In this document: positions 14,067 to 25,400 of the stretch, piece after piece
Numbering within the stretch: the first letter of the stretch is position 1
Layout: each line of letters starts with the position of its first letter
From: Apricaphanius iberus
Taxonomy: Eukaryota > Chordata > Actinopteri > Cyprinodontiformes > Aphaniidae
Assembly (NCBI GenBank): GCA_028564705.1
Contig: JAPXFQ010002094.1
Location: forward strand, 58,075 to 122,074
Direction of reading: 5' to 3'
Length of the DNA stretch: 64,000 bases
Notes under the pieces: model-generated
The model's database searches: none
Seen by the model: only the letters and a program-made list of their open reading frames with translations
What the model was told of the DNA's origin: nothing
Translations under genes and position numbers: made by a program

Positions 14067-14131
14067 GAACTGTGATGGACCACTGTCTAGAGTGTCCCCT
14101 ACCTCTTGCCCAATGACTGCTGAGGACAGGC
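14067..14131 (+). repeat. Copy of a dispersed teleost repeat (GATGGAC...TGTC..GTGTCCCCT motif)
   Basis: This 65-bp piece shares its order of blocks with 45579-45647: TGTGATG.AC, a TGTC.AG.GTG.CCCC core, then ACCTCT and TGA.GA.TG. I recall the same motif as abundant in fish genomes, often next to mobile elements, but its parent family is not certain. The two copies in this window support a repeat and not unique sequence. Confidence 0.45.
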
Positions 14132-14844
14132 ACATTTTGACATTTAAATCTCTGCCTCACATATGAAATCAATGTATCTTTGTTTAAAAAAAAAGGATTT
14201 AAAGCAGTGCTGCTGCACAATAATTATAAAACTGTTAATCACAAAATTCTATAATTGATTATTGAATGATATTGCTACACACCCAATCTTTTCTTTGCTT
14301 TTTTTCTGTGGTCAGGTATCTTCCACTTCATTGTGACTGATCCTCTTATTTTTGCTCCACCTATTCTGCACGAATGTTTACATATCTGGAGTTGGTGTGC
14401 AATATATACTCTTGGTGAGGCAGTCCAAAGTTGTTCAGATCAACTGGCAAGCATGGTGGATGCCTACTTCAACCATGTGACTAACATACATAACAGAGTA
14501 ATATCCCCATTACTCCTTGGCCAAACTGCAGAGTTAATAACCAGTGCCTTTTCAGCTTTATATTCAATGACAGATTTGGGTCTCTGCAAGATCTGGTCAG
14601 GTTGTATAGGGCCCAGATAGGACTGAAATGCATTATGGCATGGCAACAGGTGGATCTGACAAAAAGTGAAAGAACACTGGTACTTTATAAATACACAGCG
14701 TAGAAACAGATGAAACTAGTTAACAGGATGTGAAAAAGCTGAGCGGGGAGCATGAACCAAGGTACTGAAGAAGATTGGAGTGACACAAATATAACAAAAA
14801 GACACAAAACTAAAAAATAAAGGGAGAACACCCAAAATGTTAAG
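14132..14844. other. Non-coding stretch before the Rex1-like LINE
   Basis: Two overlapping frames of 95 codons (plus, 14333-14620) and 60 codons (minus, 14464-14646) show no recognisable motif. Purine-rich sequence at about 14640-14840 resembles A-rich parts of fish repeats, but no family can be named. Confidence 0.35.
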
Positions 14845-14907
14845 GATCAAGACAGATAATCTTTATAAATGTGAGGAGGTGATGATGACACAGAGTACAA
14901 ACAGTGG

Positions 14908-15055
14908 ACTCAGAACTTTGTGGACTGGTGCCAGCAGAACCAACTCCTGATCAACACAGGCAAACCCATGGAGTTTGGGTTGGATTTCCTCAAGGACAGA
15001 CCAACCACACTGACACCTGTGAACATCCAAGGAGTGGACATAGAGATAGTAACTC
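14908..15055 (+). pseudogene. Reverse-transcriptase-distal fragment of a Rex1-like LINE (first part)
   Basis: A short stretch encodes the conserved FVDWCQQNxLLINTGK and PVNIQGVDIEIV blocks that follow the palm domain in this LINE group. It lacks the catalytic YADD region upstream and is cut off downstream by an insertion. The reading frame reappears at 15984. Confidence 0.6.
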
Positions 15056-15983
15056 TAGGGGTGGAGCCGAACCTAAATATGGTATTTGTAGTGATGGGTA
15101 GAGCAGCACCGACGCAGAAAACATATCTAGCTCATAGAGTCAAACCCCATATCAGTGTGTGTATCGCTTTAAGAAATAGTTATGTGACCGATACAACTGC
15201 CGTTTTATCTGTCAGTAAAGCACTAAACTGTGTTTAAAAGCAGGAGTGTCTCCAGTTGATCACATGATGCTTCTCTGCTAGAAGTACATATTTTTAATCA
15301 AACTTATTTGAGGAACGTCACTGTTACATCACAGAGCCAGAAAGAAAGGGTACAGTTTCTGCCATTGTGGCATTATTTTAATCTTATATCTGCAAATTCG
15401 CCTGTCATTGAAGTTCTGCACCCCAGCTCCATCCACCCCTTGCAAGCATATTTTCTTCAAAAGCTGGTGAAATTGCTCCTAAAAAATGTAATCCCGTCAA
15501 TGCAAAGACCTTGGAGAAACCAATAAAAAAAGATACAAAAAGAAAACAGTCTGCTTTAATGTCAATCCATAAGCATCACCTTCATTTTCACTTTTTCATA
15601 TGTTGTGACACCCTTTCACATTTTTCGTTATGATATATTTTAAATATACCACATTTTTTATTTGGGACAAGATATCAAATAATGCAGTGTACAATATGGA
15701 ATGAAAATAGATCAATGGTCTGTATATATTAGGTAATTAAATCAGTAGGTTAGTTGAGGTTCCCGATGTTTCCTGCCATCATATTTAAGATCCAGCAGGT
15801 GTCAGTAGACCAAAACACTAGCAACACAGTATCGACACAATATCAATACAGATTGGGCAATGTGCCAAAACACTTTATGAGACTTCATCTATCCATTGCT
15901 AGGTATTCAGAAAGGCACAAATTATTTGTTTTTTATGAACATTAAATCCTTACAAATACTTAATAATAATTAATCTCTTACAG
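15056..15983. mobile_element. Composite DNA-transposon insertion in the Rex1-like LINE
   Basis: The left border is the sequence TAGGGGTGGAGCCGAA, which also forms the left end of the element at 31875 and, inverted, its right end near 33412. It is therefore a terminal sequence of a non-autonomous DNA transposon. The right border is defined by where the LINE resumes, but no matching inverted end is present there. A deletion or a second insertion has removed it. Internal CGATACAACTG and TATCAATACAGATTGGGCA-like motifs resemble ends of other hAT-type repeats. No transposase frame is present. Confidence 0.5.
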
Positions 15984-16025
15984 TCACAACACTGATGCTC
16001 TCTACAGGAAGCGCCAAAACATCTG

Positions 16026-16350
16026 CTGAGGTCTATTGGAGTACAAGGAGTGCTTATTAAGACCTTCTTTGAATATGTGGTGACATTAGCCATCTTTTAT
16101 GGTATTGTATGCTGGAGCAGCAGTTTATCTAAATCTGAGAGGAAGAGGTTGGATAAGGTCATCAGCAAGGCCAGTTCTGTTCTTGGATGCCCCCTGAATA
16201 AAGTGCAGGTGGTTGGAGATGGAAGGACTCTGGCCAAAATGGACACTCGCCCAGCCCATCTATGAAGATGTTGGTGAGCTGCAGAGCTCCTTCAGGGACA
16301 AAATACTGCATCCTAGATGCAAGAAGAAGCATTATCACTGCAGCTATTAG
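16026..16350 (+). pseudogene. C-terminal ORF fragment of the Rex1-like LINE (second part)
   Basis: The frame opening at 16050 encodes IKTFFEYVVTLAIFYGIVCW and then ERKRLDKVISKASSVLGCPL, a characteristic C-terminal block of these LINE proteins. A frameshift near 16260 moves the rest to another frame. There a HPRCKKKH...IRLYNQN block can still be read. The copy is non-functional. Confidence 0.6.
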
Positions 16351-16749
16351 ACTCTATAACCAGAACTGCTCCAAACTATGCCAGTGTTTATACACCTGCT
16401 TTAATTTGCACTATTTATCTCACTTCAAGTAACATTTTTGCTTTTTCGCACATTTTTTTTTCTCTCAGATTAAAAAAAAAAAACTTTTTGTAAATAATAC
16501 ATTTATTATTTTCAACGCAGTACACATGCACATTCTGTTAATTTTTTTCTGTTTTTTAAATAATCCTTATCAGTTGCAGATCCAAATAACTGCATGGTAC
16601 CCTCGTTTTGTAATCATGTCCAATATGTAAATGTATTATTCTTAATTCAGTTTTATATACTTTAACTATCTTTCTTGTATGATCCAAATAGCTTTTGTCA
16701 TCTATCACTTTGCTGCTGTAACAGGAGAATTTGCCCTTGGGGACAAGAA

Positions 16750-16797
<48 letters not shown>
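16750..16797 (+). repeat. (TTA)n tail of the Rex1-like LINE
   Basis: Sixteen or so TTA units directly follow the conserved 3' end motif CCCTTGGGGACAAGAAA, so the microsatellite probably grew from the LINE's own tail. The (TTA)n block at 51251 has no LINE 3' end in front of it. Confidence 0.75.
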
Positions 16798-16798
<1 letters not shown>

Positions 16799-18075
16799 TC
16801 TATTAACAAGACTTTCTTAATGTTTCCCCTGTTCTTGTATTCAAAATGATACATCAGTACATCATCCTGCACACCCATATATCTAAAGCATGGCTTTTGA
16901 TATCTGCTCTGTCTCGACACATTGGGCTTCCTATACAACACATCCTGAAGAAGATGGTGGATGCCAAAACATGACGGTGTGTTTGTGGTGAGTGAGGATG
17001 AAGTAATCCTCACTCTGGGGCACTCCTCCCTCTGAGCTGTCATTTACGGTTTTGGCGAGCACACGTAGGCACCGTCACAGAGTGACCAGCGTCTGTTTGT
17101 CTATTGCCTTAGCCTTTGTTTTAACCACTAACATTTTAACTTATTCCAGTCCCATTTCAGCTTCTTTGACGTCAACATTTGTTTTTCCTTTTGATACTAT
17201 AAATGGAACATATTTTTGTTGTTGACATAAATACAGTAGCAGGCATGTGTTTATTTTCTCCCCCCCCCCCCAAGAATCAGGTGAATCAACTGCATAGCAG
17301 ACTAACCCACTTTGTTCCATAGACTAAATTCAATGCCATTTCACATTGATTCTCAACTGTTTTCCAACCATTTGAATAAAACAAGTACATTCAGAGAACA
17401 CCTCTTTTAATCTGGTGTTATGATCTGAAGTTTTTATGGACCTTGAAAATCTAAATGCTCTCATTGACAGGAAGCTTTTACCTTTTCCAAACTTCTGTTA
17501 AAATACGCCTCTGTAAAAATATTATCTGCACATTTAACTTTCATTTTCCTTTGTTGATGATGATTCAATCATGGAAACAATGTTTTCCATGGATACCTTT
17601 GTAGCAAAAAGCAGCAAAATTCATTCAGAAAATATGTATACTGTAGCTTAAAGCGTAAGCTATGGTATTTTTTTCCTCAACTATATTTTGGCTTGTAGTG
17701 TCTTTTGCTACAGTACCCCCACTGACCTTGTGATGGCAGTCTGGTTACACTTGAGCAGATTCAGCTTTTAGCTGCCTGACAGGTTTTTGAACAGGCTTCT
17801 GTCCCAGCACGTCCAGTCCAGGAAAAGGAGTATTACAATAGGTTTATTAAGATGTATTGACACCAGATGTGCCCTGCCCCTTCTCTAAAAATGGGGTAAA
17901 AAAAGGATTGCATACTAATTGGCCATCTCAGCAGCTGGCCAAATTTGTGTGGCACAATCAGCATAATCATGCATGAACACTTGCACGTAAGCATAAAAGC
18001 AAGGATCAAAATGTCATATTTCCAGTCTCTACTGACGGAGAAAGTTTTCTCTAAGTAGCTCCTTTAAACTGAAAG
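16798..18075. other. Non-coding stretch, nothing recognised
   Basis: Contains a poly(C) run at about 17262-17272 and otherwise ordinary AT-rich sequence without a recognisable gene or element. Confidence 0.4.
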
Positions 18076-18121
18076 TAGACTGATTGGATTGTATCATTTC
18101 ATATACAATCCAATCAGTCTA
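18076..18121. repeat. Perfect 19-bp inverted repeat, 8-nt loop
   Basis: The arm TAGACTGATTGGATTGTAT (18076-18094) is exactly reverse-complementary to 18103-18121, separated by CATTTCAT. A perfect 19-bp palindrome is not expected by chance in this background. No coding context or terminal repeat around it was recognised. It may be the centre of a small palindromic transposon or a recent inverted duplication. Confidence 0.85.
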
Positions 18122-20269
18122 TTTTTATGGTACTGAATCAGTTGTGTATTTTTGTCACAGGATAATGCTTAATAGAGGAAAATACTATAGTATTAGTATA
18201 AATAAACTCATTGTAAATTCCATCAACCTTTCCCTAAACTTTCCTCCTTTTCTTCTGATCACAAGCCATTCTCCACAGAGGTGCTTCCACAGCTGGGTAA
18301 AAGGTTATCAACTAAAGCTTTTCTTCCGTGATAATGCTTCAGAGGCTGTATAATCTCTTTATTGTTTATGCCACCTGGGTTGTTTATGGATAAAATTTTC
18401 CTCTCTGTTATCAATGACTCTATTTTATCCTGGGAACAATATGGAGGAGATCTCTGAATCAGAAATTCCTGCACAAGTTCAAAAATACAATAAAGATACA
18501 TTATTTTTCTGAACTATCAAAACTTTTCCAAATATTTATTTTTTGTACAACATGCACAATCAAATTCTTAAATATATATTACATTGACATCAGTTTAAAA
18601 TATCGAAATATATACTGTATGTTTATTGCATAAGCCAGAATCACAAAATTTAAGTACTATTTTGAAATATATTTTTATTTCTTTTAATTCCAATCACAGA
18701 ACAAAACTTGTGTATGGCAGAAGACACGGCTCAAGGATGCAAATGTCAGTGATTACATTTTAAGATGCACATTTGAACAATTTAAGGTTTTGTTGATAAT
18801 GAACAAAAACTAATCTGCTCTATAAAATTTACACTGACTTAATTCATATGATTTCAGCATTTTATTTTTGGTTTTGATTAAATTGAAATAGATTTTGTTT
18901 ATTTCAACATTGCTGAATCCCCAATTTATGTTTTCTTTCTCATACATCAATATATTAAACAACAAAGCTTTTTATGGACATATTGCATTTCTGTACTTGG
19001 CTCCTTTATGATCAATTTTCATTCAAAAAGCTCTAATCCCGTGCTATGAAGATGGTGTTCAGGACACTCAGTGGGATGTCTTTTATTACTCACAATGTGG
19101 CTTGAAAAACCATTTGTTAAACAGTAGCTAAAAACCTCCTCAGCTTCTACCAGGCAAGAGAGGGGCTGAGACTTGGCCCGTGTTAAAACACCAATGTGGG
19201 CCCACAGTGCCATTAGTGGCTGTGCAACAGCTGGAAATGATTCCAAAAACATGGCGAGGAGGAGGCAGTTTAAAATCACATGGTTGCAACTCGGTTTTCA
19301 CACCGTGCATGAGCGTATAAATGACGGCTTCACCCAGCCAAAGTGGGACTGTGTTTGTAGCTGACAAGACAGTAACATGAAGCAAATTGAAGATGTGCAT
19401 CATAGAGTAATGCACACCACATGAGCTAGACTAGGAGATTTGAGGTGTTAATGGGCTTTTGGAGGGTGTGGGATCCCACATGGAGGGTGAAGGAAGGCCA
19501 TCTGCTTCCTGTCTCCAACCTGAAGAGCTTAAATCTGGGCGTCTGAAGTGCTGCTCTAAAACTGTAGCAAATTGAGTTCAAAACAATTTTAATAATTTTG
19601 TTTTTGCTTATTTAAATATGTCTACAACATCTGTATTAAACAATAACAAAAGTTAAAGTTTGTTACACATGTCAAGGTTCTGTAAATTTCCAGAATGCTT
19701 TGCTGAGTAAAAAAATAAAAATGGACAAATAATTTAATTAACTTTGAAAAATTTATAATATTTTGCCATAATAATTGAATATGTTCAATTGCATAGTTAA
19801 ATAAAATATCAACCATGTATGTTTGGGAAAAAAATATTATTCAAATAATATACTTTTTAAAACTCATCTGCCTTTATATTTAAAAAAAGTCAAATTCAAG
19901 TTACGAGTAAAGAAAATTGCTCAAAAACTCCCCAGGATTGCAAGTAGGTAAAAAAAGTAACTCTCATATAGCCTCATAAACTCTTTATCTATTCAAACAT
20001 AACCATGATCTTTTATGACTAATGTTATACTGGTTAAAATAAATGACTGTCTTCCATGTTGAAACCTTTGTCCTTAGCAGTCTATTATCCAGTAGTGAAC
20101 GTAGTCAGGTAAAACAAACCCACCTGAATAAACTTCCTACTCTATCTGCTCTAATTATGGGATTATCTCTGGAATTTTTATGAAAACTGAAATAGAAAAA
20201 AAAGCACACACAATTGTATACAGAGACAGGATGAATTTCCAAAATGTTCCAACTTTTTTATATTACATA
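18122..20269. other. AT-rich non-coding stretch
   Basis: No recognisable gene or element. The segment 19140-19400 is less AT-rich and gives three overlapping short frames on both strands, none with a family motif. Confidence 0.4.
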
Positions 20270-20307
20270 CTATATATATACACACATATATATGTGTGTA
20301 TGTATAC

Positions 20308-20355
<48 letters not shown>

Positions 20356-20359
20356 ATGT

Positions 20360-20413
<54 letters not shown>

Positions 20414-20414
20414 T

Positions 20415-20482
<68 letters not shown>
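20270..20482. repeat. Compound (TA)n/(TG)n/(CA)n microsatellite
   Basis: About 210 bp of alternating TA runs and TG blocks (for example GTGTGTGTGTGTG near 20341 and 20398), ending in a TA run of roughly 60 bp. The several open frames reported over it are low-complexity artefacts. Long pure TA runs can extrude cruciforms and TG runs favour Z-DNA. Confidence 0.95.
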
Positions 20483-20483
<1 letters not shown>

Positions 20484-22139
20484 AAGGGGAAACTTTTATT
20501 TTCTTAACATTAAAAACACTGACATATTTCCTTCAACCAGCATTACGTGACGTAAAATACGTTTTAATATGCCTTTCAAACTCACAGTGTACAACCTTCG
20601 AATGCACCCTAAACTGCTGGTCAAAGCCAAATGACCATTATTTAGTGTTAAATTCACCAAATCTAATAAGCTGTGAGTAAGGTTGAATTTATCAGATTTG
20701 CAATGTTATTATCCAATCTGAAGCAAGAATTTTTTCCTCTCATTTTAGGCTTGCTGAGACACACACACGTACACACACAGGCTCCTACTGTAGATGAAAT
20801 GAGGGTGGTGCAATGTCAAGTTAATCAGCTTGTTGTTTCCATGTCTTTGAACATAAATGGTCCTAATGGCACACAAATGTAGCCAGTTTTGTTAATAGCT
20901 GAACTGGCTATTTCATCCACAGATCAGCAGATTTGTCCTGTATCTCTGTGATGTCTATCTTGAAGTTTTGCAGTCCATTTGCACAAAGTTACAGTGCTTG
21001 GGGATTCGGAGTTGTTAAACATTGTTCTCTATTACTCAAGAGCTCGAACCTTGCCAGTAACGTTTTCACCAACTGTAACTATCAGATTTCAATTAACTAT
21101 TGCCATGATTTCAACTCAGGCAATTAGGCTTTTAAATTTACAACTAAAGGATTTAAACATATGCAAACATACGCAATGGTGATTTGGATAAATCACCGTG
21201 ATTTCATATAGTATTCAGGATGAAAATGTTGAAATTCAAGTCTGATGACTGTAATAATGAATTTCAGGGTTCTCAGGCACACAAGAAAACAAACTTATGT
21301 CCTCACACATTTTTGGTTCAACTGATTTGGTCCCAGATACTCTTTGAACACAATTGTTTTTGCTCCTTCTTTGACAATAAAGAGGTCAGTGATCCATTTC
21401 TTCAGGGTTGTCTCTCATGTGGGCTGAAATGGAGCTCTTTAAATGCAGTTTTATGCAGGTACCAAACAGCAAAAACATTCCACATGAAATGATTTAAATC
21501 TCCCTGAAATATCACGAGGCCCTCCTCTCGGCAGCAGAATTTCACTGGTGAGTAGTTGCATCACTATGAGAATCCTGGGTTTAATCCTCAAAGGCCTGTG
21601 TTACACTTGGAGCGTGCCTTTCCTTCTCAGAAAAGGCCTGCTTAGTTTTATTTATGAACCATGACAGTCTTGCTACGGACAGTCCCACTGCGTCAGTATA
21701 AAAGATACTTGTGCAAATCCAAGTTTTTGTATCTCAAGGCCTAGTATATTTTATTTTCCTTTTCTTTCAAGTATATGTACACATATCACTATTAAGAAGA
21801 ACAAATGAAACCCCCCCACAATGAATTAGTCTTGTATTATTTCTGGTTCAAGGAGAAAAATCCAAAAACTGAAAAGTCAAAAAATCGATATTATAATTTA
21901 CAGAAATATTTTAATATTTTGCCAACCCAAGATTATACATGACTCAATGAATAATATTCCTTTATATACAAATTATTGTGTTAAATATATATCAGCATTA
22001 CTTTTTATATCTAATTTCCTTTTTTTATTACATTTTGTCTTTATCCTCTCTTTTAGACAGTTTTTTTCTCTCCTTTAAAACATCTAATCAATCTCATACG
22101 TGGAAATCTTTGCAATATTTTGGTACCAAAAACCTACAA
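20483..22139. other. Non-coding stretch
   Basis: No element or exon recognised. A short interrupted CA run lies at 20759-20778. Frames up to 90 codons (21220-21492) have no motif. Confidence 0.4.
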
Positions 22140-22164
22140 ATACTACTACTACTACTACTACTAC

Positions 22165-22221
<57 letters not shown>
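22140..22221. repeat. (CTA)n-(TAA)n trinucleotide microsatellite
   Basis: A run of CTA units passes into about twenty TAA units. The hydrophobic homopolymer frames it creates are artefacts. Confidence 0.95.
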
Positions 22222-22222
<1 letters not shown>

Positions 22223-22353
22223 GAAGTGCCATCAAATATTTAAATCAAATATTGCTTTTTCTAATTCAGAAATTACACTTTTATAGCACAGAGAGAGCAT
22301 AAGAAGTGGAGGACTTAAAAAAGCTGAATTTACTTTAACATATAGTTTATGCA

Positions 22354-22417
22354 ACAAGGCATGGCAAGGGAATTTTATTTATATAGCACAATTTCAACAC
22401 AAGGCAATTCAAGGTGC
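22354..22417 (-). mobile_element. L2-type LINE 3' tail, minus strand
   Basis: Read on the minus strand it gives CACCTTGAATTGCCTTGTG, TGTGCTATATAAATAAAAT and a CTTGCCATGCC-like end. This is the usual 3' end of fish L2 (Maui-like) LINEs and matches the ends near 35830, 38965 and 49303 in this window. Only the tail is left. Confidence 0.65.
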
Positions 22418-25400
22418 AATAGCAGATTAAATTGGCCTATCATTGTAAACCAAAAACTGACTAAAAAGGACATTTACATACATAGTTAGCCAAATGAAAT
22501 TATTTCACTTACTGGTCACACTGAAAAGCGTGGAACCAGCAATATTAAGATTTAGCTTTACAGATTAGCAGAGGAAGTGTCAGGATCCATAGGTGTGCGT
22601 CTCTTGAGTTTCAGTTATTCAGTTTCTCACCATTTTAATTAGTTAAGTTTCTTTCTAGTGTTTATACCAATGTTTCCTTTTGTTTCTCTCCTCTCTTACC
22701 TGTTATATTCACTACTGTTTTTATTTTGAGTTTTATCTTAGGCTACTTTATTCTTATATTTGTATGGTATTCTTATTTATTCTTATATTATTCTTATATT
22801 CTTTATTCTTATATTTATTATTGTTAATACTATACATTTCATCTGTCTATGTGGAATATATGCAGACTGCATTAATGGGTTGAATCAATATACAGCTCCA
22901 AAAAGCTCCTTTAATTTTACTCAATCTCTATGTCCAAATTAAAGGTTGTGAAAAAACAAACTGTGGACCAACTTATAGAGTTTTAAACTGGAAAGAATGA
23001 TTGTGTCCATTGAATCATGTTTTAATTGCACAGGTAAACAGAGTTTTATTTGTAGGAAAATTAGACTTTCAGCTGCTTCGATCTGTTGCTGGAATGTTTT
23101 ATAAGACTGCATTAAATGTTTTAGTAACCACGTTTTTTTAATTTTTTTCAAACTAAAAGGTAGATCTCAACTTCTACCTGAGTACAGAAGGTATATAAAT
23201 GTAAGTTTTTTAAATTATAATTTTGATCAAAAGAGATTTCTTGCCACTGCAATGATGTGCTAACTTGACTCACCAAAGGGTGCCTTTAAATCAATTGGTT
23301 GGCTGCCAGGTTTTTAGGTATTGTAGCCTCTGCTCTTAATATTTTTCAACTTCCCTCCTTAATGTACAAATCATTACACAATTTACACCTATTTACTCAA
23401 ATTCAACATCAAAACTTTTCTATCCCTAATTTCTTCTTGGGATGCCTCTGTATTCTGAAAGTTTTACACTTTTTTTGTAGATCTTTCTTGACTTTGTACA
23501 TGGAAATGATGATAGACACTCTAAGCTGAAAGCTTGAACACAAACTTTAAAGAAAAAGTTTAAAACCTATTAAATTTTTCCTTAAATGAAATGATACTTT
23601 TGAGTAAATCATGACCGATGATGGAATACTTGTGGAATAACAATATGAGACACAAGTCTGTCATGCAGGCAGTTAAGGCACTGACTAGTATCCTGTCTCC
23701 TGAGAATCATAGGTTATTTATAGAGTACATGGGGAAGGTAGAAGGAGACTCGGACTTCAGTCTCCAACACGCTTGTGCAAAAGCGTTTGTATTTCTAACA
23801 TACGATGTGTTTGTGGGACTGTATGAGCAGTCAAATATTTTCATAAGCGATTTTCTGTCAGCAGCTTTCTCTAAACCACGCTTCTGATCAGTTCTGTTAG
23901 GGATGAAAAGATCCCTTCAGTGTTAGACAAAAGCTTGACTTTGCCAACCTGAATTTCACACAACAACACATAAAACTGTTATAAATGTACAGATTTTCTT
24001 AGACAATGACAAAACTTTTTGGCTCTTCTTGGCCATTACAGTAGCTACCATGGAAGCACTAAAGCATGCTTTTCTTCCTGCATAACATTGCTATGGTTCT
24101 GAAAGAGTGAAGCTTTGATTTATTCAGTCACATGAAAAGTTGTGTTTATAGTAACATTGGTTGGCTGTAAATATGACATTCACGGAAAGCTGCTTTAGTG
24201 GCGTGTGAAGTGCGAGAGACTCAAAGGGAGATGTATTTCACTTTAATTTCCTCTATGGACAGGCACTGCTATGACTGCTACCACTGCTCCGGTGAGACGA
24301 GCTCAAGATAAGAAAAATAGCGAGAGTCCCTTGGCAGAGAGGGTACAGTGTGGGGAATTTATGAGCTGCTGAAAGAGTCACTTGAACAGATATTTTATTT
24401 CGTAACATTATATCTCAGAAGGAGCTTGTGTTTGTCATAAACCACAGTGAAAAATCCAAACTGTGGATGTTGGGGATGTTTTTGAAAGAAATATTTAAAT
24501 ATTCTCAAAAAGGTTTGCTTGTATATCACACCTCATAGAAAACCTTACATCCATCGGCAGTGTCTTGCAGAACTCTTCCTGCAATTTCTTTTTCTTTTTT
24601 ACATTTTGTCACTATAAAAACAAAAAGCATACAATATTTTACTGATATTTAATGAGACATTATACAATATTGCATAATTGTGAAGGTAAATAAAAATTTT
24701 GGTTTCTCATTATTTTTTTATAAATTTAAATCTGAACATGGGATGTGTATTTCTACTCAGACACCTTCACTCTATGACAACATAAATTGCACTGCAAAAT
24801 TATGAAGGCCAGTGTAAACACCAGCACTAATCTTCTAGAGACATTTAGAAGCTAGTGAGGTTATAAGGAAAAAAAAGAGTGCCTACCATTCAATCCAACA
24901 TCAGATAATCGAAATGTATTACACTAGTGCATATCTATCACAATCATGGCAGTCCACCTACCATGCAAAACAACCAGAGTTTTAAATTCAAGAAGCGATA
25001 GAGAAGTCAGTAGTTACTCTGATGGAGCTGCAGAGCTGATGACCTCAGATGAAGAATCAGTTGATTAGGGCAAAAATAAATAGTCCCTTCTACAAATCTG
25101 AGCTACAGGTAAGAGTGGCAAGAATACATTCTGGACTGAAAGAAAGTTGTAAGAAGTCTTGTTTGCCAAAGCCATGTGAAAGGACACAAGCTGGACATGA
25201 CTGCTGTGATCGAAAAATTTATTATTATGATTAATCTCTAGAATTATTAACACTGAGAGCAGAGGAGCCAGACAACAGGTGTTGAGTTCGAGGTTAGAGA
25301 AGACACCACTGCTTGAGAAAATATTGATTCTTCTTACAAACTTAGTTTTGAGAGTTTCTCTTATTGTGTTACATATAACCCAAGCTATTGCCATTGTTTT

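Larger units (their letters stand above)
14845..16797 (+). mobile_element. Rex1-like (CR1/L2 group) LINE fragment, interrupted
   Basis: Two pieces are colinear parts of one 5'-truncated LINE. The first (14845-15055) encodes FVDWCQQNQLLINTGK and then TLTPVNIQGVDIEIV, typical of the region after the RT active site in Rex1-type elements. The second (15984-16797) resumes in the same order (sense of NTDALYRK, then FGIVCWSSS-like and ERKRLDKVISKASSVLGCPL). It ends with a 3' UTR containing TTTGCCCTTGGGGACAAG and a (TTA)n tail. The coding part carries stops and frameshifts, so the copy is dead. Uninterrupted relatives would have about 40 residues between the pieces. The gap is filled by a DNA-transposon insertion (15056-15983). 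The family name is from memory. Confidence 0.7.

Noticed and set aside
16705..17043. 112-codon minus-strand frame with an Asn run
   Set aside because: The Asn run is the (TTA)n tail of the Rex1-like LINE read backwards.
20178..20680. Tyr/Ile-rich open frames
   Set aside because: Translation of the TA/TG microsatellite.
21978..22286. 102-codon frame with an Ile run
   Set aside because: Driven by the TAA/CTA trinucleotide repeat and flanking T-rich DNA.
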